Shown: positions 7,113-15,083, numbered from the stretch's first letter. The stretch: 16,283 nucleotides of DNA from Flavobacteriales bacterium (GCA_900770875.1 CAAGLV010000204.1:1-16283), one strand, 5' to 3'. Translations and numbers: made by a program. The notes: generated by a model from the sequence alone, not told the origin.

Positions 7113-7176
7113 GTATCATTTTAATAAAATCATACAACTGGTTTTAGACGAGATACAATCAAATTTATATCCAGTT
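7113..7176 (+). promoter_or_regulatory. Inverted repeats in the acnB leader
   Basis: GTATCATTTT (7113-7122) and AAAATCATAC (7126-7135) pair over 10 bases with one mismatch around a 3-base spacer. AACTGG (7136-7141) and CCAGTT (7171-7176) follow immediately as a 6-base long-range pairing. Both lie downstream of the predicted P2 start, so they would be transcribed. They could be an operator or leader structure; no known riboswitch is recognised. Confidence 0.35.
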
Positions 7177-7199
7177 TTAAAAAATCAAAAGATATCATT

Positions 7200-9962
7200 A
7201 TGAGCCTTTATAAGGATTACGTTAACGAAATTGAAGAAAGAAAAGGTCAAGGGTTACACCCAAAACCAATCGATGGTGCAGAATTATTAAGTGAAATTAT
7301 CGCTCAAATTAAAGATGTAAACAATGAGTACCGCGAGGATTCTGTAAAATTCTTTATTTATAACACTTTACCAGGTACTACTCCTGCAGCTGGTGTTAAA
7401 GCTAAATTTTTAAAAGAAATTATTTTAGGTGAAGAAGTAGTTGCTGAAATTACTCCAGCTTTCGCTTTCGAGTTATTATCTCACATGAAAGGTGGTCCTT
7501 CTATCGAAGTTCTTTTAGATTTAGCCTTAGGAAATGATTTAGCTATCGCAGAAGAAGCTGCTAAAGTATTAAAAACTCAAGTTTTCTTATACGATGCAGA
7601 TATGGATCGTTTAAAAGTTGCTTTTGAAGCTGGAAACGATGTAGCTAAAGATATTTTAGAAAGCTATGCTAAAGCAGAATTCTTTACTAAATTACCAGAA
7701 GTTCCAGAAGAAATTAAAGTAGTTACTTATATTGCTGCAGAAGGTGATATTTCTACAGATTTATTATCTCCAGGTAACCAAGCTCACTCTCGTTCTGACC
7801 GCGAATTACACGGTAAATGTATGATTTCTCCTGAAGCTCAGGCAGAAATTAAAGCGTTACAAACTTTACACCCAGATGCAAGTGTAATGTTAATCGCAGA
7901 AAAAGGAACAATGGGAGTTGGTTCTTCTCGTATGTCAGGTGTTAACAATGTAGCTTTATGGACAGGTAAACAAGCTTCTCCATACGTACCATTCGTAAAC
8001 ATTGCTCCAATTGTAGCTGGTACAAACGGTATTTCTCCAATTTTCTTAACTACAGTTGATGTAACAGGAGGTATCGGTATCGACTTACAAAACTGGGTGA
8101 AAAAAGTAGACGAAAACGGAGAAGTTGTTCGTAACGAAAACGGTGATCCTGTTTTAGAAGAAGTTTACTCTGTAGCAACAGGTACAGTGTTAACTATTAA
8201 TACTAAAACTAAAAAATTATATAACGGAGAGGTTGAATTAAAAGATATCTCTAAATCTTTCACTCCTCAAAAATTAGAGTTTATCAAAGCGGGAGGTTCT
8301 TACGCTATCGTATTTGGTAAAAAAATTCAAACTTTCGCAGCTAAAACTTTAGGAATCGAAGCGCCAACAGTTTTTGCTCCTTCTAAAGAAATTTCTATCG
8401 AAGGACAAGGGTTAACTGCAGTTGAAAAAATCTTCAACAACAATGCAGTAGGTGTTGCTGATGGTAAAGTTTTACACGCAGGTTCTGACGTTCGTGTTGA
8501 AGTTAACATCGTAGGTTCTCAAGATACTACAGGTTTAATGACAGCGCAAGAATTAGAGTCTATGGCTGCAACTGTTATTTCTCCAATCGTTGATGGTGCA
8601 TACCAATCAGGATGTCACACGGCTTCTGTATGGGACAAAAAAGCGCAAGCGAATATCCCTAAATTAATGAAGTTTATGAACGACTTCGGGGTAATTACAG
8701 CACGTGATCCTAAAGGTGTTTACCACTCAATGACAGACGTTATCCACAAAGTATTAAACGATATTACTATCGACGAGTGGGCAATTATTATTGGTGGTGA
8801 CTCTCACACTCGTATGTCTAAAGGTGTTGCTTTTGGTGCCGATTCAGGAACTGTAGCTTTAGCTTTAGCAACTGGTGAAGCTTCTATGCCAATTCCAGAG
8901 TCTGTAAAAGTTACTTTCAAAGGAGAAATGAAACCTTTCATGGATTTCCGTGATGTGGTACATGCTACTCAAGCTCAAATGTTAAAACAATTCGACGGAG
9001 AAAACGTATTCCAAGGTCGTGTAATCGAAGTTCACATCGGTACTTTATTAGCTGACCAAGCGTTTACTTTCACTGACTGGACTGCTGAAATGAAAGCTAA
9101 AGCATCTATCTGTATTTCTCAAGACGATACTTTAATCAAATCTTTAGAAATTGCAAAATCTCGTATCCAAATCATGATCGATAAAGGTATGGATAACAAA
9201 AATGCAGTTTTACAAGGTTTAATTAACAAAGCGAACAAACGTATCGAGGAAATTAAATCTGGTGATAAACCAGCTTTACAACCAGATGCTAATGCAAAAT
9301 ACTATGCAGAAGTTGTTGTTGATTTAGATGCTATCGCAGAACCAATGATTGCTGACCCAGATGTAAACAATGCAGATGTTTCTAAACGTTATACTCACGA
9401 TACAATCCGCGAATTATCTTACTACGGTGGAGATAAAAAAGTAGATTTAGGATTCGTAGGATCTTGTATGGTTCACAAAGACGACTTAAAAATCGTATCT
9501 CAAATGTTACGTAATGTAGAGAAAGAACAAGGTGAAGTTAAATTTAACGCACCATTAGTTGTTGCTGCTCCAACTTACAACATTATCGACGAATTAAAAG
9601 CTGAAGGTGATTGGGAAATGTTACAAAAATACTCTGGATTTGAGTTTAGCGACTTATTACCAAAATCAGAAGCACGTACACAATACGAAAACATTATGTA
9701 CTTAGAGCGTCCTGGTTGTAACTTATGTATGGGTAACCAAGAGAAAGCAGAAAAAGGTGATACAGTATTAGCTACTTCAACTCGTTTATTCCAAGGACGT
9801 GTAGTAGAAGATAGAGATGGTAAAAAAGGAGAATCTTTATTAGCATCTACTCCAGTAGTTGTATTATCTGCCATCTTAGGTAGAACTCCATCTATCGAAG
9901 AGTACAAAAAAGCAGTTGAAGGAATTAACTTAACTAAGTTTACTCCAATTTCAATTAAATAA
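7200..9962 (+). CDS. acnB: Aconitate hydratase B / 2-methylisocitrate dehydratase
   Basis: Interconverts citrate and isocitrate in the TCA cycle; AcnB enzymes also hydrate 2-methyl-cis-aconitate in propionate degradation. The 920-residue protein follows AcnB architecture: HEAT-like N-terminal domain (about 1-160), then the swivel domain (with GTMGVGSSRMSG), then the Fe-S catalytic domains, unlike AcnA where the swivel is C-terminal. VGSQDTTG and GGDSHTR (Asp534, Ser535, His536) are conserved. The [4Fe-4S] ligands are Cys756 in GSCMVH and Cys840/Cys843 in PGCNLCMGNQ. It is about 55 residues longer than E. coli AcnB (865). Codon use is enriched for C-ending His, Asn, Ile and Phe codons compared with acnA next door, suggesting high expression. 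A terminator separates it from acnA. The enzyme identity is certain; use of methylisocitrate is inferred from the family. Confidence 0.96.
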   Translation: MSLYKDYVNEIEERKGQGLHPKPIDGAELLSEIIAQIKDVNNEYREDSVKFFIYNTLPGTTPAAGVKAKFLKEIILGEEVVAEITPAFAFELLSHMKGGPSIEVLLDLALGNDLAIAEEAAKVLKTQVFLYDADMDRLKVAFEAGNDVAKDILESYAKAEFFTKLPEVPEEIKVVTYIAAEGDISTDLLSPGNQAHSRSDRELHGKCMISPEAQAEIKALQTLHPDASVMLIAEKGTMGVGSSRMSGVNNVALWTGKQASPYVPFVNIAPIVAGTNGISPIFLTTVDVTGGIGIDLQNWVKKVDENGEVVRNENGDPVLEEVYSVATGTVLTINTKTKKLYNGEVELKDISKSFTPQKLEFIKAGGSYAIVFGKKIQTFAAKTLGIEAPTVFAPSKEISIEGQGLTAVEKIFNNNAVGVADGKVLHAGSDVRVEVNIVGSQDTTGLMTAQELESMAATVISPIVDGAYQSGCHTASVWDKKAQANIPKLMKFMNDFGVITARDPKGVYHSMTDVIHKVLNDITIDEWAIIIGGDSHTRMSKGVAFGADSGTVALALATGEASMPIPESVKVTFKGEMKPFMDFRDVVHATQAQMLKQFDGENVFQGRVIEVHIGTLLADQAFTFTDWTAEMKAKASICISQDDTLIKSLEIAKSRIQIMIDKGMDNKNAVLQGLINKANKRIEEIKSGDKPALQPDANAKYYAEVVVDLDAIAEPMIADPDVNNADVSKRYTHDTIRELSYYGGDKKVDLGFVGSCMVHKDDLKIVSQMLRNVEKEQGEVKFNAPLVVAAPTYNIIDELKAEGDWEMLQKYSGFEFSDLLPKSEARTQYENIMYLERPGCNLCMGNQEKAEKGDTVLATSTRLFQGRVVEDRDGKKGESLLASTPVVVLSAILGRTPSIEEYKKAVEGINLTKFTPISIK

Positions 9963-9997
9963 TTAGTTGTAGTTAATTATAATTAGATATAAATTTT

Positions 9998-10032
9998 AAA
10001 GCGGTTAATCCATTGGATTAACCGCTTTTTTA
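9998..10032 (+). terminator. Rho-independent terminator of acnB
   Basis: A 14-base perfect stem (9998-10011 with 10015-10028, core GCGGTTAATCC/GGATTAACCGC), loop ATT, then a T-run to 10032. It lies 36 bases after the acnB stop and about 100 bases before acnA, so it should uncouple the two genes. Confidence 0.92.
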
Positions 10033-10135
10033 TGTTTTAAAAATGAACGATTTAACATTTAATTTAGAGTGTTTGTTTATTAAAATTTGTAAATTGTTGT
10101 AAGAGAAAAACAAACTATAAATAAAAAACATAAAC

Positions 10136-12403
10136 ATGGCATTTGATATTAATATGATTAAAGGCGTGTATTCAACATTTAAAACACGTGTTGATGCAGC
10201 AAGAAAAGTTGTAGGTCGTCCTTTAACTTATTCAGAAAAGATTTTGTACGCTCATTTATTTGATGAACTACCAAAAGAAGCTTATAAAAGAGGTGATTCT
10301 TATGTAGATTTTGCACCAGATCGTGTAGCAATGCAAGATGCAACTGCTCAGATGGCATTGTTACAATTTATGCAAGCTGGTAAAGTTAAAACAGCTGTTC
10401 CATCAACGGTGCATTGCGATCACTTAATACAAGCTAAAGTTGGTGCAAAAACCGATTTAAACGAGGCAATTAGTAAATCATCAGAAGTATTTAATTTTTT
10501 AGAATCGGTTTCTAATAAATATGGAATTGGATTTTGGCGCCCAGGCGCAGGTATTATTCATCAAGTGGTGTTAGAAAATTATGCATTTCCAGGAGGAATG
10601 ATGATTGGTACAGACTCGCACACACCAAATGCTGGTGGTTTAGGAATGGTTGCTATTGGTGTTGGTGGAGCCGATGCTGTAGATGTAATGGCAGGAATGG
10701 CTTGGGAGCTTAAAATGCCAAAACTAATTGGAGTTAAACTTACAGGTAAATTATCGGGTTGGGCTTCGCCTAAAGATGTTATTTTAGAAGTTGCAGGATT
10801 ATTAACCGTAAAAGGAGGAACCGGAGCGATTGTAGAGTATTTTGGCGAAGGAGCCGAATCGCTATCTGCAACAGGAAAAGGAACAATCTGTAATATGGGA
10901 GCCGAAATCGGAGCAACAACGTCTATTTTTGCTTATGATGATGCTTCTGAAAGATATTTACGTGCAACCAACCGTAATGATGTAGCTGATGCTGCAAACG
11001 AAATAAAAGACGATTTAAGATCGGATAAAGAAGTGTACGAAAATCCCGAAGCTTTTTATGATCAATTGATAGAAATTAATTTATCTGAATTAGAACCTCG
11101 TTTAAATGGTCCATTTACGCCAGATTTAATGACACCAGTTTCTAAAATGAAAGAAACTGCTGCTGCTAATGGTTGGCCATTAGAGGTAGAGTGGGGATTA
11201 ATAGGTTCGTGTACGAATTCGTCTTACGAAGATTTATCTCGTGCAGCTTCAATTGCTAAACAAGCCATCGAAAAAGGATTAGGAACAAAAGCTTCTTTCG
11301 GAATCAATCCAGGGTCGGAGCAGGTGCGTTATACAGCTGCTAGAGATGGATTTTTGAAGATTTTTGAAGATTTAAATGCCGTAATTTTTACAAATGCCTG
11401 TGGGCCTTGTATTGGGCAATGGGATCGTGAAGGTGCAGATAAAGAAGAAAAAAATACAATTGTACATTCGTTTAACCGAAACTTTAAAAAGCGTGCCGAT
11501 GGCAATCCAAATACGTATGCATTTGTAACATCGCCAGAAATGGTTGCTGCCATCGCGATTGCTGGCCGATTAGATTTTAATCCAATTACAGATACATTAA
11601 TTAATAAAGATGGAGAAGAAGTTAAACTTGATCCACCTTATGGATTCGAATTGCCTAAAAATGGTTATGCTTACGAAGATAATGGATATCAGGCTCCGGT
11701 AGAAGATGGATCTGCTGTAGAAGTAATTGTTAATCCAAATTCAGAGCGTTTACAATTATTGGCTGGATTTAAGCCATGGAATGGCGAAAACATTACAGGA
11801 GCTAAATTGTTGATAAAAGCATTTGGTAAATGTACAACCGATCATATATCGATGGCAGGTCCTTGGTTACGATTCCGTGGACATTTAGATAATATTGCAA
11901 ATAATACATTGATAGGTGCTGTAAATGCATTTAATCAGGAAGTTAATTTGGTTAAAAATCAATTAACAGGCGAATATGGTCCGGTGCCAGCTACTGCGCG
12001 CGCGTATAAAGCAGCAGGTGTTCCGTCTGTAATTGTGGGTGACGAAAACTACGGAGAAGGTTCTTCTCGCGAGCATGCAGCAATGCAACCACGTCATCTA
12101 GGTGTTGTAGCAGTTTTAGTACGATCATTTGCGCGTATACACGAAACTAACCTTAAAAAACAAGGAATGTTAGCTTTAACATTTGCTGATAAAGCAGATT
12201 ACGATAAAGTGCAAGAAGATGATACGATTAATTTTGTTGATTTAACAGCTTTTGCGCCAGGTAAACCATTAACGTTAGAATTTGTACATAAAGATGGATC
12301 TAAAGATGTAATTTTAGCAAATCATACATATAATGATCAACAGATAGAATGGTTTAAAGCAGGATCAGCATTAAATTTAATTAAAGCGCAAGAACAAGCT
12401 TAA
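10136..12403 (+). CDS. acnA: Aconitate hydratase, mitochondrial (AcnA-superfamily) type
   Basis: A second citrate/isocitrate aconitase, 755 residues, of the mitochondrial-aconitase type rather than the longer (about 890-residue) bacterial AcnA/IRP1 type. Domain order is the three catalytic domains (about 1-510), a linker, and a C-terminal swivel (about 560-750). Active-site and cluster residues match mammalian mitochondrial aconitase almost position for position: Asp160-Ser161-His162 in TDSHTPN, Cys359 in GSCTNS, Cys422 and Cys425 in ACGPCIG, and Gly642-Ser643-Ser644-Arg645 in the swivel. The start at 10136 is preceded by an A-rich stretch and no Shine-Dalgarno. Codon use is more AT-rich than in acnB. 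No strong promoter is seen: AAAATTTG at 10082-10089 is only a partial -7 match. The symbol is used loosely; some annotate this type simply as aconitate hydratase. Confidence 0.95.
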   Translation: MAFDINMIKGVYSTFKTRVDAARKVVGRPLTYSEKILYAHLFDELPKEAYKRGDSYVDFAPDRVAMQDATAQMALLQFMQAGKVKTAVPSTVHCDHLIQAKVGAKTDLNEAISKSSEVFNFLESVSNKYGIGFWRPGAGIIHQVVLENYAFPGGMMIGTDSHTPNAGGLGMVAIGVGGADAVDVMAGMAWELKMPKLIGVKLTGKLSGWASPKDVILEVAGLLTVKGGTGAIVEYFGEGAESLSATGKGTICNMGAEIGATTSIFAYDDASERYLRATNRNDVADAANEIKDDLRSDKEVYENPEAFYDQLIEINLSELEPRLNGPFTPDLMTPVSKMKETAAANGWPLEVEWGLIGSCTNSSYEDLSRAASIAKQAIEKGLGTKASFGINPGSEQVRYTAARDGFLKIFEDLNAVIFTNACGPCIGQWDREGADKEEKNTIVHSFNRNFKKRADGNPNTYAFVTSPEMVAAIAIAGRLDFNPITDTLINKDGEEVKLDPPYGFELPKNGYAYEDNGYQAPVEDGSAVEVIVNPNSERLQLLAGFKPWNGENITGAKLLIKAFGKCTTDHISMAGPWLRFRGHLDNIANNTLIGAVNAFNQEVNLVKNQLTGEYGPVPATARAYKAAGVPSVIVGDENYGEGSSREHAAMQPRHLGVVAVLVRSFARIHETNLKKQGMLALTFADKADYDKVQEDDTINFVDLTAFAPGKPLTLEFVHKDGSKDVILANHTYNDQQIEWFKAGSALNLIKAQEQA

Positions 12404-12418
12404 AAAAATAATAATCAA

Positions 12419-12452
12419 TAAAAAAACCGATGCAATTGCATCGGTTTTTTTA
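12419..12452. terminator. Bidirectional terminator after acnA
   Basis: A perfect 34-base palindrome with core CCGATGC, AATT loop and GCATCGG, flanked by seven A on the left and seven T on the right. It follows the acnA stop by 15 bases and abuts the stop of the minus-strand small ORF at 12455, so it can terminate both. Confidence 0.92.
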
Positions 12453-12454
12453 GT

Positions 12455-12659
12455 TTATATAAGTTTTAATCTGTTGTAAAATAATTTTATAAATCCTAAA
12501 TAAGCAATTATTCCTATAATAGAACCTGTTATTGCTCCTAAATTATAAGCTAAACTTTCGAATTGATTAAACTGAAAGAGATAGGTTTATAGTCTTTTTT
12601 ATCGCTGAAATAAAGAAGAAGGTAATAAGAATAATATAGAATATTTTATTGATTTTCAT
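12455..12659 (-). pseudogene. Frameshifted small two-helix membrane protein
   Basis: From an ATG at 12659 one frame reads MKINKIFYIILITFFFISA followed by a charged turn, then stops after 30 residues. The +1 frame continues without a break from within the same stretch through FNQFESLAYNLGAITGSIIG into a second hydrophobic helix with a basic end (NRLKLI) and stops at 12455-12457. The total length is 205 bases, one more than 68 codons, so deleting a single base in about 12568-12585 (for instance in a T run) would restore a 67-residue protein with two transmembrane segments. Its stop abuts a bidirectional hairpin terminator. I do not recognise the family. It could be a real pseudogene, a sequencing error, or chance. 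Confidence 0.5.
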
Positions 12660-12712
12660 AGTTGTAGCAATTTAAATTAGGATTGTAAATCCAAATAAAA
12701 CTATGATATAAA

Positions 12713-12745
12713 CAAAAAAAACCTCAATCAAATGATTGAGGTTTT
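12713..12745 (-). terminator. Terminator of tRNA-Phe
   Basis: Arms 12718-12730 and 12733-12745 are complementary (core CCTCAATC/GATTGAGG, AAAT apical loop). The A-run at 12713-12721 gives a U-run on the minus strand. It starts 5 bases past the mature tRNA 3' end. Confidence 0.88.
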
Positions 12746-12750
12746 AGCAG

Positions 12751-12823
12751 TGGTGCCTCCAGGAATCGAACCAGGGACACAAGGATTTTCAGTCCTTTGC
12801 TCTACCAACTGAGCTAAGGCACC
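12751..12823 (-). tRNA. tRNA-Phe (anticodon GAA)
   Basis: The minus strand folds into a complete 73-nucleotide cloverleaf: acceptor GGTGCCT/AGGCACC, D arm GCTC-AGTTGGTA-GAGC, anticodon stem AAGGA/TCCTT with loop CTGAAAA (anticodon GAA at positions 34-36), and T arm CCTGG-TTCGATT-CCAGG. Discriminator base is A. The 3' CCA is not encoded (the next bases are CTG), so it must be added by CCA-adding enzyme. The gene stands alone with its own promoter and terminator. Confidence 0.97.
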
Positions 12824-12838
12824 GCCTTAATTGTGATG

Positions 12839-12869
12839 CAAATATAGAACGAAAATTTTAACCTCCAAA
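12839..12869 (-). promoter_or_regulatory. tRNA-Phe promoter
   Basis: On the minus strand TTTG (12866-12869), 19 bases, then TATATTTG (12839-12846): a full match to the Bacteroidota consensus. Transcription would start within about 10 bases of the mature 5' end at 12823. This is the best promoter match in the window. Confidence 0.75.
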
Positions 12870-13079
12870 TATTTTTTTAACTTTTTTTGCGGTGTTTTAT
12901 TTAACTTGCTGATAGTGTGGTAAATATTTTTTAATATTTTTTTAATTTGTTTAAACTAAAGCCAGAATAAGAGTTTATAAGAAAAAATATTACGATTTAT
13001 CTGTTCATTTTTTACATCTTATTTTTCAATTTAATAACAAATCATCATATTTGTATTCTAGAATTCTATTAAAGTTCAT

Positions 13080-14366
13080 ATGAAATGGATTATTTGTAGT
13101 CTTGCTCTATTGGGAGCAACGACGATTAACGCCCAAACAATTTCTGTTTCTCCTTACTCAGCGTTAGGTGTTGGAGAACAGTTATACAATAATAATGCAG
13201 AAATTAATGGTATGGGTGGGATTACTACTGTACCAACCAACCCTTTCGGACAAAGTGCAAATTTTTCGAATCCTGCTGCAAATCAGGAGCTTCGAATGAC
13301 AAATTTTAATATTAGTGGAAGAGGAGATAACAATACATTTAAAACAGCAAGCGAGCAAAAATCGGCCGGAAGTTTTAAATTATCAAACATCTCTTTAGCT
13401 TTTCCTTTAACAAAAAAATCGGCTTTAGGAATTGGTTTTCAACCTTATTCGGGGTTAGGATATAATATTTCTAACACAAAAACAACAAGCCAAGATTTAA
13501 AGCAAAGTTCGATTATGACGGGTGATGGAGGGATCAATTCTTTACATGCTTTTTATAATTATAATGTGGCAAAAGGATTATCGTTTGGAGTTAGAGCAAA
13601 CTATCTATTTGGACAGTTAAAAACTAATGAGTTAGTTACAGTTGATGGAGCTAGTTTAATTGCGGATTACGATACAAAAGCCAATTATAAAGGAGTACAA
13701 TTTACTTTAGGATCGATGTATAAACGAAGATTTAATAAAAATAAATCGTTAAACATTGGTGCATATTATACAATTGGTACAAAATTAAATACCGATTTAA
13801 AAGAATTAACTTCAACTTATTCGGCATTTTATCCAAACGACAACTCGTTAGATACGGTTTATTACAACAGATCGACTAATTTAAAAACTAAATTACCTAG
13901 TATTATTGCTTTAGGAGCATCATACTCAAAAGATAATTCGTGGTCGATTGGTGGAGAATTACGTTACAACACTTGGTCCGATTTTTCAAAACCAAGCTTA
14001 GGCGGATTATCAACAGTACAAGCCAACACAAAATATAAAGACAATTTATACGTTGGTGTAGGAGGATATTGGGTACCAAACTTTAATAGCTACCGAAGCT
14101 ACTTTAGCCGCGTGGTGTATAGAGGAGGATTATATTACGAATCGGCACCATATTCTATTTACGGACAAGATATCGATCGTTACGGAATTACAATTGGAGC
14201 AGGATTACCAATTGGTAAACAAAACGATGCATCAATGATTAATGTTTCGTTAGAATACGGACAAAAAGGAACAAATAAATATCAATTAATAAAAGAAGAT
14301 TACGTTGGATTTAAAATCGGATTTGATATTAATGATATTTGGTTTAGAAAACGCGTAATTGATTAA
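13080..14366 (+). CDS. FadL-like outer-membrane beta-barrel protein
   Basis: A 428-residue exported protein. The signal peptide runs MKWIICSLALLGATTINA, with probable signal peptidase I cleavage between Ala18 and Gln19; Cys6 lies inside the hydrophobic core and is not a lipobox. The mature part begins with SPYSALGVGEQ and GMGG motifs and alternates short amphipathic strands with aromatic girdles throughout, as in outer-membrane barrels of the FadL/toluene-transporter type. The ending (SLEYGQKGTN, KEDYVGFKIGF, then IWFRKR) matches the usual end of Bacteroidota members of this group, from memory. Such proteins are thought to pass hydrophobic substrates or assist outer-membrane assembly; no specific function is known. 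It is followed 22 bases later by lptC, so the two probably share a transcript. Localisation is confident, function is not. Confidence 0.8.
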   Translation: MKWIICSLALLGATTINAQTISVSPYSALGVGEQLYNNNAEINGMGGITTVPTNPFGQSANFSNPAANQELRMTNFNISGRGDNNTFKTASEQKSAGSFKLSNISLAFPLTKKSALGIGFQPYSGLGYNISNTKTTSQDLKQSSIMTGDGGINSLHAFYNYNVAKGLSFGVRANYLFGQLKTNELVTVDGASLIADYDTKANYKGVQFTLGSMYKRRFNKNKSLNIGAYYTIGTKLNTDLKELTSTYSAFYPNDNSLDTVYYNRSTNLKTKLPSIIALGASYSKDNSWSIGGELRYNTWSDFSKPSLGGLSTVQANTKYKDNLYVGVGGYWVPNFNSYRSYFSRVVYRGGLYYESAPYSIYGQDIDRYGITIGAGLPIGKQNDASMINVSLEYGQKGTNKYQLIKEDYVGFKIGFDINDIWFRKRVID

Positions 14367-14388
14367 TTTTGTTAATCAAAAAATAAAA

Positions 14389-14979
14389 ATGAAGATGATG
14401 AATGTAGTAGATAAATTAAGCAATAACCTAAAATTTATTTTTTTGGTATTGATAACTTTATCTGCCCTACTTTCTTGTGACAGAAATGCACCTGTTGTTA
14501 GAAAAGATAAAAAAACGAACTTCCCAAACCGAAGTTTAATAGATGCCAATATCATTTTTAGCGATTCGGGAAAAGTAACCATGAATCTTCGTTCGCCTTT
14601 AATCGAAGAATACAGTTTAATAGACACGCCATACACACTTTTTAAGAAAGGAGTAGAAATCGATTACTTTCAAGAAGGCTCTAAAAAGCCAGGATTCTTT
14701 AAAGCAGATTGGGGGAAATTAAGCGATAAAACAGGTATTTACGAAGGCCGAGGAAACGTAATTATTATTACCGAAAAAGGAGACTCGATTAAATCTGAGC
14801 AAATTTTTTGGAACAAGGATAAAAAATTAATCTATTCAACAAAACAAGTCGAACTAATCGGTAATGATGGAAGTAAAATAACCGCAAAAAACGGAATACA
14901 AGCAACAGACGATTTAGAGGAATATACCTTATTTAACAACGAAGGTTATATTTTGATGAAAGAGGATCAAAAATTTTAA
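14389..14979 (+). CDS. lptC: LPS export ABC transporter periplasmic protein LptC (lipoprotein form)
   Basis: LptC links the inner-membrane LptBFG transporter to the periplasmic LptA bridge that carries lipopolysaccharide to the outer membrane. Unlike the enterobacterial protein, which has a plain transmembrane anchor, this one has a lipobox: hydrophobic FIFLVLITLSALLS then Cys30, followed by DRN, as is common in Bacteroidota. Residues about 50-190 form the OstA/LptC-like beta-jellyroll, with GIYEGRGNVIIITEKGDSI and the ITAKNGIQA repeats typical of the fold. I chose the ATG at 14389 (196 residues). An upstream TTG at 14359 would overlap the preceding gene and add MINFVNQKIK, and ATGs at 14395 and 14398 are close alternatives. 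It lies between a beta-barrel gene and a periplasmic foldase gene, an envelope-assembly setting. No terminator follows. Confidence 0.88.
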   Translation: MKMMNVVDKLSNNLKFIFLVLITLSALLSCDRNAPVVRKDKKTNFPNRSLIDANIIFSDSGKVTMNLRSPLIEEYSLIDTPYTLFKKGVEIDYFQEGSKKPGFFKADWGKLSDKTGIYEGRGNVIIITEKGDSIKSEQIFWNKDKKLIYSTKQVELIGNDGSKITAKNGIQATDDLEEYTLFNNEGYILMKEDQKF

Positions 14980-15016
14980 TAAAAAAAATTACAATAAACC
15001 TCAATCTTCTATTTCC

Positions 15017-15051
15017 TTTGTTTTATAATTCAATGTATTGTCGTATTTTCG
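15017..15051 (+). promoter_or_regulatory. Possible promoter of the PpiD-like gene
   Basis: TTTG at 15017-15020 and TATTTTCG at 15044-15051 (one base off TAnnTTTG), 23 bases apart. Transcription would begin near 15058, about 25 bases before the ATG. The 104-base gap after lptC, with no hairpin, also allows read-through. Confidence 0.4.
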
Positions 15052-15083
15052 CCACCATTATCGTATATAAATTAACATAAAGA

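Larger units (their letters stand above)
6650..7199. other. 550-base divergent intergenic region between argH and acnB
   Basis: No credible ORF or RNA gene is seen. Toward argH it has a -7 element and two ARG-box-like sites. The middle (about 6750-6990) is AT-rich, with only a short direct repeat (GGCTTAAAA at 6852-6860 and 6882-6890) and an orphan TATATTTG at 6875-6882. Toward acnB it has two tandem promoter matches and a leader with inverted repeats. It is unusually long for this compact window. Confidence 0.7.
12404..13079. other. 676-base region between acnA and the outer-membrane protein gene
   Basis: From left to right it contains a convergent terminator, a broken small minus-strand membrane ORF, the tRNA-Phe terminator, tRNA-Phe and its promoter, and about 200 bases of AT-rich DNA ahead of the next gene. 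Just before that gene, CATATTTG (13046-13053) is a near match to the -7 consensus without a clear -33. No other gene is seen. Confidence 0.75.

Noticed and set aside
9575..9907. Minus-strand ORF of 110 codons inside acnB
   Set aside because: It is a shadow of the conserved Fe-S domain of acnB in another frame, with no promoter or domain signature.
12748..12753. Encoded CCA end for tRNA-Phe
   Set aside because: The bases CCA seen there overlap the last acceptor bases and the discriminator A; after the discriminator the sequence is CTG, so CCA is not encoded.
14359..14388. TTG start for lptC overlapping the preceding gene
   Set aside because: An ATG at 14389 gives a standard lipoprotein signal; the extra 10 residues add nothing recognisable.
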